Shown piece after piece: positions 56,337 through 64,000 of a stretch of DNA of 64,000 nt. The translations under genes were made by a program, and so were the position numbers. Below the pieces are notes generated by a model. It saw nothing but the letters and a program-made list of their open reading frames with translations. It searched no databases and was not told where the DNA came from. The first letter of the stretch is position 1, and each line of letters begins with the position of its first letter. This stretch comes from Hymenopellis radicata. Taxonomy: Eukaryota > Basidiomycota > Agaricomycetes > Agaricales > Physalacriaceae. The stretch covers positions 1-64,000 of the forward strand of contig JADNRX010000246.1 of assembly GCA_015501595.1 (NCBI GenBank), in the 5' to 3' direction.

Positions 56337-57356
56337 GGCGACTCAGCCCTCGTCGTAAGCTCCGCCTTGAGTAAATATGTTCATGTCTGACTATTCTCAT
56401 AGACTACCGCGACACACGTCACGGGTTAAATGTGTCCTTCCCTCAATTCTTGTACGTGTATCTGCTCCTCGTTGTCTTTGGAAGGTCTAAATCTCATTCA
56501 AGGTCCACAACCATGCCAAACCTTCGCAGTTGATCTGCGAGAGCCCCTTTACTGCCGCCATCGGGCCTACACGAGCATTTATTACGTCTCCCTCTTTATA
56601 CTCGTCCCTTCCTTCTGTTTTTCCGGGACTACCATGTCATCGCGTTCATTACCCCTTCTCGATGCTGCTCTTATTGGATGATGATGTTGTACGATACCAA
56701 TCTCTTATTTATTCGTATCTATTTGCTATAGTTATTCGTTTGTACTATAAATGTCGTTCTATTTCCTCACTTAGCTCTGCTTTTTACCCAAGAATGTCAG
56801 ACAAATATTGGCCAAATCAGTCATAGAGTCACACTTGGAAATTGCCTGGTTCCACTGGTCTCCGAGGACCTGAGAATTCGAGGAGACTTTCAGGATTGAG
56901 TATCAGCTTTGGACATCTACGTGCATCTTCCTTCCGTGGACATCATAATCATAGTGCTTCTATTTCAAGAGAACGCGATGATTTCGCCTTGCCAGGTCCC
57001 TGTAACGGATACTCCGTCTTGGGACCAAGCGAGCACGACTAAGTCCTATATTCGTATGAAAGTGGACCTAAATGCGCGACATGGTGGTAAAAGAAAGAGT
57101 AACAGTACCGTACGTAATGGGTCAGGCTCCCATAAGGGGAATGCCCCCTTACAGTCCCGGCGGGGGGTGGAGTAGATTTTAGGTGGATATGGAGTAATAT
57201 ATGCATCTTTGGAGCGCGTGCTAGCTCTCCAGTACTCCCCATTTACTACTGGCAATGGCAGGCTTGAAGCTTGAAGTGGTAGATTCATCTAAAGTAATAC
57301 TTACTACAGTTCCCCACGGAAGCCTTTGCTTTATATACGACATACGTGGTTTTTCA
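56337..57356. other. intergenic, no supported gene
   Basis: Spacer between pheromone gene 4 and the MYND gene 3' end. Nothing recognisable apart from AT-rich stretches at 56690-56760. Confidence 0.45.
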
Positions 57357-59406
57357 CTAGCACATATTTACATCTCCGTATATCTCAACAGGATAGATGC
57401 CCCGCCGGATGCGCGACACGCTGGTCAGATCGACAAGAATACCATTCGCAAGGGTGATACCGACCAACGGCCCACCCTCCATCGCCCTCTCTACACATCC
57501 CTCAAAGTGCTTTTTGTCAGAAACAGCTCCGTTCCGTTCTACCATGCGGTCAACTAGTTCCTCGAGGGTGGTGCCCGTCAAGTTAGGCACTGACATGGGG
57601 ATGAGGTGAACGGGCCTCGGCCGCGCAAACTCAATATTCAGCACTGTATTCAAGGGGATCTCCTCATCTAAACCGGAATGCTGAAACACACCAGCGAGCT
57701 TCCGCGCCTTGTCGTTGCCGAAAATCTCGCGCGGTGGGCGAGTCATGGCCTCCTCAACGGTCGCATACAAGGCTGCGGCATCTCTTGGTGAGATTGGCAG
57801 TAGCTGCGAGCCATCTGGGTGGTCGAGTTAATACAAACGAGGACCGACGACGAAATAGAACCCACTGAGACGAGCAGCGTCAAGCCTGGAACAATGAACC
57901 TTATGACCTCCCCGAGACCAATGCTCTTTCTGGCACGCGTGCGAACAGTAGATGGCGAAAGAGCAGCCCAAGCACTGCTGCAGATCGGCTTTGGTGCAGC
58001 GTCGAGTGCCAGACTTGCAAGGACACTAAATATTGATGAATGAGTTGAGTGGCGAACGGATAAAGTCGCTCACGTTTCGGTTGACACAAGGACACCGTGT
58101 AGAAGAGACATCGTGACTTTTCATCCACTCGCGTCTCGTTCGGACTAGCTTATCGAGCTCTCTGTAAGCTTCCAGCACAGGACTGGACCCATCCGCCAAA
58201 GACTGCCGCTCGATAAGTCGTACGGACTTTCTGAAGAGGGACAGCAACGACCGATACATAACGAAGCCAGTAAGGGTTGCGATGATGCTGAGGAGGGATT
58301 TCTCCAGCTCATCGGCACTTACACCCGCTCGCGCGTAGACGTTCGGATGACGCGAGATTGGTTCAACACGAATGACAATTTCCAGGATGTTAGCCTGCAG
58401 GATGAGTGCCACGCTGTTTGCGTGAGCCTGTAAGAGAAGCGCGTCAATTTCCCTCATAACACGCGAGAGAATGCGCGGGCATGATTCACGGTCGAAGTTC
58501 AGCACACGGTGTGCAAGGCGGCAGAGCCACGTCAGAGCGTTGTGCGCCAAAAGAGCGCGGACACAGATAGGGGAACAAATCCTGGGGATGGCCATCGCCT
58601 CCAACACCATGGCTATCACACCTTCAAAGTCCTGTGGCGCTGGCTCGTTGACTAAGGAAACGACTCCTTGAACGGAGGCTTTGGCAACCTCTACCGGCCT
58701 CTTCTGGACAGCATGGAGCACGACGCTGTCCTCACTAGACCCGAAGGAAGGCTGATCAACCTCCTTGCCGAACATGGACAGAAGGATAGTCGCCAACGCC
58801 ACTTGGGATATATAACACCCCGCCGCGGACACGCATATCCAACAATTCATGAAAAAAGGGACAAAGCCCGGCGCATCGCGAATCCGACAGTACAGCGACG
58901 GATACTGCGCAAAGGCATGGATGAGGAGAGAAATGCACTCGATGAGGTCCTCAGAATGAGCAGACAGACTCGTGAAATCCGCCGAAAGGATCCCCATTCC
59001 CTCGAGAAGAAGATAAAACCACTCTGTAAGAGTAGGGAGTATAGAGGATAAAAATGGAAGGAAATTTTGACTGGGATGTAGATCCTCGTCCAGGAAATAC
59101 TGGAGAATTTTGAGCGAGGGAATGGCATTCAGCACAGGCAGGGAGTCCATGCGGGCGTCCGTGAATGTTCGGGCAGACGCCAGCGATTCACTGGATAGAT
59201 GGTGCACGAGGACCGGCATAACGTCCGAGAGAGAGATACCAGCGTTCCGTTTCATACACAAATTATGGAGCTCGATGGTGGCCGAAGCATCCCCCTGCAA
59301 CGATTTTGCCTAGGGCAATTTAGGCCCGCAAGCTCACACTAAGTAAATGCAGTACCTTCAAATCGTTGAATTTTTTATGGGAAAAGGTTCGCGTTTGATG
59401 GAACAT
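57357..59406 (-). CDS. MYND-type zinc-finger protein, 632 aa
   Basis: Exons 59406-59356, 59309-58074, 58025-57872 and 57814-57357 join in phase (1899 bases). The N-terminal 430 residues are helical, probably armadillo-like repeats. A MYND finger follows: CPCKS, C, then CLGC-x4-YCS-x2-CQ-x3-W-x5-H-x3-C (codons 58025-57905). An upstream CPC right before the intron gives an extra cysteine pair. The C-terminal tail is the part duplicated in reverse at 47314. The family is common in mushrooms and its exact function is unknown. The gene marks the right edge of the mating-type region. Confidence 0.8.
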
Positions 59407-61660
59407 CTTGCAAACACGTTAACACAAGATGGGAGCGAGGAGCAAGGCGAGGCAAGTCGCGAAATACATGATGATGTAATGTTTTCTCACGACCTGTGCG
59501 TCAACACTTGCATATAATACGCACGTTAAACATACACCACCACCACCACCACACCACCATCGACTTGCCATCGACCACCATTTATGCCACCTTTGCCTTA
59601 CCTGCATTTCTTTGCGCGTTGAAGGCCACGACCCGAGCTCGATAGGCGTGTGCTACGTTCTGCTGTGACCCGAGCTCGATAGGCACAAGCATTTTTTGTC
59701 CTTAGGCTTTGGTCAGACTACAATGGTCTCGTGTTTTGAGGACGTTGAAAGCTACGACCCGAGCTCGATAGGCGTATGCTACGTTCAGTTTGATAGCCAC
59801 GACCCGAGCGCGAGAGGCGTGTGCTTGTCTTACCGTTACCCGAACAGAAAATTGATAGGCAAGCCGAAAATGTATGCTGATTTTGTGCAACAAACCATGC
59901 CCCGAGCATGTAAGAACGACGATGTTCTATTTCCTCTCTCTATCCTGCATCCTGTCTGTTTTTGGGGACCATAAATTTTTCGGTGGCTGCTCCTGTACAG
60001 TTTGGCGGCGATTGCCGGTCGACGAAAGTATGCCGAATAAGCCGAGCTTTTCCTCTCGTTTGAACTTCCTATCTCCTTGGATGCTCCTGCCGGACCTTGA
60101 AGTTCTACCGCCGTCGGCGTACGGTGAGCTCGGCTTCCTGGAATGGTAGAGAGCGCAAGAGACGTACGGGTGATATCTCACGATGTTATCGCGTGCGCAC
60201 CTCTTGCGACCAGCCGGTCCCGTGGGCCAATTGGCTGTGTAACAACAACAACAACAACCACCATCTGCAAAATCCGAACAGCCTCAGATATCACTTCATC
60301 GACTTTGGATGCTTTTATCTCCCGCCCGGTCTGCTAACTCTTCGAGCCCGGCAGTCTGCAGTCATCGGATCTTCTCTGCGTGCGGCGTGCATTCCGAGTC
60401 TAACTCGTCAGTTACTCGTCTCGGGTCTCGCCCGCCATAACATTTCCACAAACGGCTGTTCCTCATGGGGACCTTGTGCCGATTCTACCTACCTACCTAC
60501 CTCGTCCTTCCAAACCATCTCCCGCTCCGGCCCCCCATCCACAGGCCATGTGCCTTCATCAATCGGGAGCTGAGAATCTGTCACACAGTGCACCTCGTCC
60601 ATCGCATTCTAGTCTTTTCACGAAATCTATGCTTGAAGTTCAGGTATACTTCTGCGGCATAGTACTAGAGGATCTCGCTGCCTCTCATTCCAAGCGTACG
60701 TATCTCACCGGATACTAGGCTCGATGGATGGTCATAGCCCACCTTCTTTTTTGGTCTTTGTCGCTCGGGCTTATTGTTTCCAAGTTGGTTATCCTGGGGT
60801 CTAGTTCGAGGCCGTCTGGTCCAGCGGATCAGTCACATACTCATGAGATACTTGTCTGGAGACTATACTTTTAGTGGTCTTTCTCTTAGTCTATCCGGGA
60901 GGACGCATATAAGCAACATCTTGCAAAGGTTGAAGGGCGGTCGAGGCTCGTCCACGCGACGCGACGTGTCTTGTCTTTAGACCACCACTATCTCCCGCTA
61001 GTTTGCATGAACGGGTTGGGCCGTCGGCAAGCGCGGCGGGTCCGGGGCAACAACGGGTGATTAAGTGACTCAACATTGTTATTTGTCATCCTCCGACAAT
61101 AGTCGCCGACCGATGGTGGCTTCGCCACCATCGCTCGCTCCTGTTGTCTCCGTTAAGCTGCATAGATACAAAAAGTACACGACAGGTTTTGATGTGGCAG
61201 TCAGGTACCTGGGCTGAGCAAGTAGTCAAGTTGGTGATTGATAACACAATGAAGGGAGGGTATACTCGATAGCGAGAAACGTAGTGATGTCGTCCTGAGA
61301 GATATGGTCGGCGAGGTTAAGTCTGAAGATGTTGATGTCTGATCTGGAGACAAGTAGTCAGGCGACGAAGGCCTCCGCCGGTCCTGCACTTGCGCACGGG
61401 CTTCAAATGTTAGGGACACTGCTCATCCAACAGAGTATCGGATTTTTCTCCACAATGATCCCAGGCGAATTGCGCCTGGTCAATACTTGTGACCGTATAA
61501 TAAGCTCGTTTGGTGGTCGTGAGGGCTTCGAGGGTCTCTCAGCCGCGTGGCGTGGCCCCAGACGGACCACCGAATGAAAAAGACCCGCCTTAGCATCAAT
61601 TACAACGTAACGACGAAGTAGTGCCAACTAGCGCAACCTGAATCACCTCTCAACCCCACA
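59407..61660. repeat. repeat-rich intergenic region
   Basis: Contains a CCA-type microsatellite (about 59532-59562), four copies of a CGACCCGAGCTCGATAGGC motif (59620-59830), an (AAC)n run (60242-60257), an ACCT tandem run (60487-60502) and a hairpin CGATGGTGGCTTCGCCACCATCG at about 61111-61133. No gene is supported. Confidence 0.6.
59620..59830 (+). repeat. four CGACCCGAGCTCGATAGGC copies
   Basis: Copies start at about 59628, 59665 (TGACCCGAG...), 59756 and 59803 (changed to GCGCGAGAGGC). Three are followed by GT(G/A)TGCT. The arrangement is a duplicated pair about 130 bases apart. Confidence 0.75.
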
Positions 61661-61661
61661 A

Positions 61662-61996
61662 TCAAGCAGGGATCGCTCGTAGGCCACAGTGACAACAACG
61701 CAGATAAAGACACGGGCCATCTTCGCGTGACCTATCACCACAACTTGTAAGTCTTATTAACACTTGACGAGACGGAACCTTCGCGTTAAAAACCTTTGTA
61801 AGCTGGAACTTCACCGACATCCCCACCTCCGGCATCAACAGCCACAAGGGCGCCCAGGTCCTCGTCGAAAGCAACATCTTCTCCAACGTCACTTTGGCAA
61901 TCGTGACCGACTTGGATTCCGATGACGACGTGGAACAAGACAATGTTTTCATAGACTCCGACTCGAGGATCACCCACAGACTCACGGATCGTTGAT
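61662..61996 (+). pseudogene. pectate lyase (PL1) remnant
   Basis: An acceptor CAG is followed by a codon run reading VGHSDNNADKDTGHLRVTYHHN, a signature stretch of family 1 pectate lyases (the R of ...RVTYHH is catalytic). Further on, TSGINSHKGAQVLVESNIFSNV and IVTDLDSDDD match the C-terminal helix part. The N-terminal half and the segment between the two blocks (the usual NSRTPSIRFG region) are missing. The frame ends at TGA 61996. Such enzymes cleave pectin outside the cell; this copy is dead. Confidence 0.7.
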
Positions 61997-62445
61997 CATT
62001 TCGTACAACTACGAGTGAGTTTCCATCGTCACCGACGTTCACATGTTGATTAGGCTTGACGACACTGCGAATTTGGAGGACATTTTGAGCGGCAGTACAG
62101 GTGTTGATGTAGTGGGACGAAGACAATGAATGGCACGGAGACAGCTGAATGAAGAATCATATAAGATCGAGCTTAACATCTGAGGATAGCACCTGGTGCA
62201 ATACGAAAAATCCCTTTCGCCATCCACCCGTTCGACTAATTAACCTTCCAAGCCCAACAAGGTCTGATAGGGTCAGTCTTCTGGTGCAGTGCGCCAGTCC
62301 AAAGACCCATGAATCCCATAGCGCTACCTGCTTGTCCCATCTGCACACTCTCCGTGATCCATTCGGGATCATCTGTATCCGGCTTAGCTGAGGTCTGTAA
62401 CTTTGAAAGAGAGGGTTACTACAACGAAAGAGCGACTTGCATACC
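61997..62445. other. intergenic, no supported gene
   Basis: Short spacer between the pectate lyase remnant and the 3' end of the right-hand F-box gene, which may have a small extra 3' exon here after a GTAAGT donor at about 62451. Confidence 0.4.
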
Positions 62446-63830
62446 TCAACTTACAAGAGTCCATCGAACGATGCCGCCTCCAATCATTCTCACAGTACCC
62501 CATATCCGTCGCTCAGCAGCTTCATCCATAGCACTTCCAGTGCGATTGCCCTCCACCTCAATGATAAGAAGTACATACACTAACTTGTCTTGGGGACTCA
62601 GTTTGTCAAAGTCGGGAGGCGCATCAGGAGGCGGAAGATATCCGGAGACATGTAGATGCATGGGGAAGACGCGTATCGTTCGCGACTGTAGCGTGCTGCC
62701 GTGGGAGAAGCGGCTGCAGGACCTTGCAAATTGTGTACTACATATGTTGTTAGAGTTGATTCTGATAAACTGGAAGCAGCCTACACAGCAGCTGTCGGTA
62801 ATCCGTCCCACACACTATTCGTCTAGTCACGACGTCACAAACGTGTGGCTTTAGTAAAAGAGAGATCATACCTGTACTCTCCTTCAACGCCTGCCCAATC
62901 CCATCCCTCATCTTTCTCTGTCTCTTTCTCTTTCCCGTTACTATTCTCTCCGGTGAGGTAATTCCATTTAGTCGCTCCGCCCATATGTAGCACTTCAAGG
63001 CCTCGAAGTGCTTTGAGCGCCTCTCATCGTCGGGCTCGGGAAATACATACAACGAATGCGCGCTCGTTCATATTCTCTTCGATGAGCAATCGTGCAGCGG
63101 CTAACAAAGTATAGTCTGAGACTATATTGTGCGGGAAAGTGAACCGTCTTCATTATCATCGCTTTGAACTTCGGTATTGCTCTCAGTATCAGGGGCGATG
63201 TCATCAAGATCGTCCGGCTGCAGGCGGATGCCATATATCTCGAGAGCAGCAGCAGGATTCGGAATAATCTCTTCCTCTTCCTCTAAGGGCATGAACGGAC
63301 CCCAGCATCTATTCGGGGCCAAGTATCGCATGTCGTATACAATAACTTTGGCAAGGCGACATGAGTTTTCCTCCATGTAATGTGGGCCGTAAAGCCACTG
63401 CATCCCTGGACTAGCCCTGCATTGCACTTCAAACGAGGGGCTATCGCCAATGAGAACAGAGTCAATCCAAACAGAGTTCGGAGATGTAGCAGTCCTCTGT
63501 GGTCGAGGAAGCGGAACGTGTCCATCGGTTTCGATGTGCTCGTAAGGTGGAAGTGGAGGCGCATCAAACGTGGCCGAAACCAAAGCAAGTGTGCCTGGTG
63601 TACCCATGTGAGCTTTGTATGCTGCCTCCCAGTCGTGAGGAGTATGGTCGGGAAAGCCGAGTTTGGTCGCGAACGCTCTAGGATCGTCGAAAGCAGCCAG
63701 GAATATCTCCCTCCATAGATGCGAGCAAAGGCCAAGCCTCAGGTAGCACTTGGGTATAGTAGCAAAGACAAGCGAAAACAGGCGACTAGCCGTCCTCGTG
63801 CGTGAAGCAACTCAGGTAGTCAAAGGGCAA
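62446..63830 (-). CDS. F-box-type protein, 5' end uncertain
   Basis: The upstream exon (from about 63805) reads SRLFSLVFATIPKCYL, then CSHLWREIFLAAFDDPRAF and HDWEAAYKAH, as in F-box proteins of wood-decay fungi. The middle exon (about 63600-63125) is acidic (EEEEEI, SDDNEDG). Later exons include AFVVCISRARRVEALKALRGLEVLHMGG and end with KLVYVLLIIEVEGNRTGSAMDEAAERRIWGTVRMI...VRWTL, a C-terminal signature of this family; the frame stops at 62446. A stop or splice site near 63826 hides the first exon, which may lie beyond the window or be lost. Possible SCF ligase adaptor. Confidence 0.65.
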
Positions 63831-63874
63831 AATACATGGCACACTGGGAAACCACATCAGCAAGTTGCGAGGCC

Positions 63875-63904
63875 CGTATTTGGCGTAATTGTACGCCAAA
63901 TACG
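63875..63904. repeat. 13-bp perfect hairpin
   Basis: CGTATTTGGCGTA (63875-63887) and its exact complement (63892-63904) with a 4-base loop. The following sequence repeats GCG(T/A)TTACAC-like units to the window end, suggesting the edge of a small repeat element. Confidence 0.7.
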
Positions 63905-64000
63905 CGATTTATGCGATTACACTTTCCCGTAATCCTACAAGGTACATGCGTAATTGATATGCTCCACGCGTGGACTGCTATTACGCGTGATTACACTTAC

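Noticed and set aside
59532..59562. His/Pro-rich coding region
   Set aside because: The CCA repeat gives open frames by composition; no gene context supports it.
61107..61137. Rho-independent-like terminator hairpin
   Set aside because: The stem CGATGGTGG/CCACCATCG is perfect, but no T-run follows and such terminators are bacterial; kept only as a small palindrome.

Overview
This window is nuclear DNA of a basidiomycete, most probably an Agaricomycete. Protein genes carry many introns of about 45-70 bases with CTNA-like branch sites. Several protein families are typical of mushroom-forming fungi: KDZ transposase, STE3 receptor, CaaX pheromone precursors, and F-box and MYND-finger proteins. 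No bacterial-style operons are visible.

Layout. 1-8.1 kb: a partial F-box gene, a MYND-finger gene, a membrane protein gene, and a uridine phosphorylase gene broken by two MITE insertions, one of which carries a third MITE. 9.17-24.0 kb: a 14.8-kb KDZ-type DNA transposon. It has terminal inverted repeats, the transposase, and five further genes, and a hAT-type non-autonomous element sits inside its right terminal repeat. The KDZ element lies between two different truncated host genes. 24-27 kb: scrambled remains of an NRAMP metal transporter, a fold-back repeat and a tRNA-Thr gene with an intron. 27.6-36.5 kb: a housekeeping block with a TPR protein, an F-box/LRR-like protein, a mitochondrial BipA/TypA-like GTPase and, divergently, the SAGA subunit Spt7. 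37.6-40 kb: a 3'-truncated Ty1/copia element with a complete 5' LTR. 40-43.7 kb: mostly repeats and unresolved exon-like pieces.

43.7-59.4 kb is a B-type (pheromone/receptor) mating locus. I find four short genes for farnesylated pheromone precursors (46-49 residues, MD-(S/A)-F start, CVIA or CTIA end), one complete seven-helix STE3 receptor gene, an oligopeptide transporter gene between them, and a MYND-finger gene at the right edge. A decayed copy of the 3' end of that MYND gene lies in the opposite orientation about 10 kb away, so inverted repeats flank the transporter, the receptor and two pheromone genes. 59.4-64 kb holds short repeats, a pectate lyase remnant and a partial F-box gene.

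The Spt7, TPR and some other conserved frames need single- or two-base corrections to read through. I take many of these as possible assembly errors and flag them. Exon joins were worked out by hand from splice signals and reading frame, so coordinates of multi-exon genes mark the coding span from start to stop.
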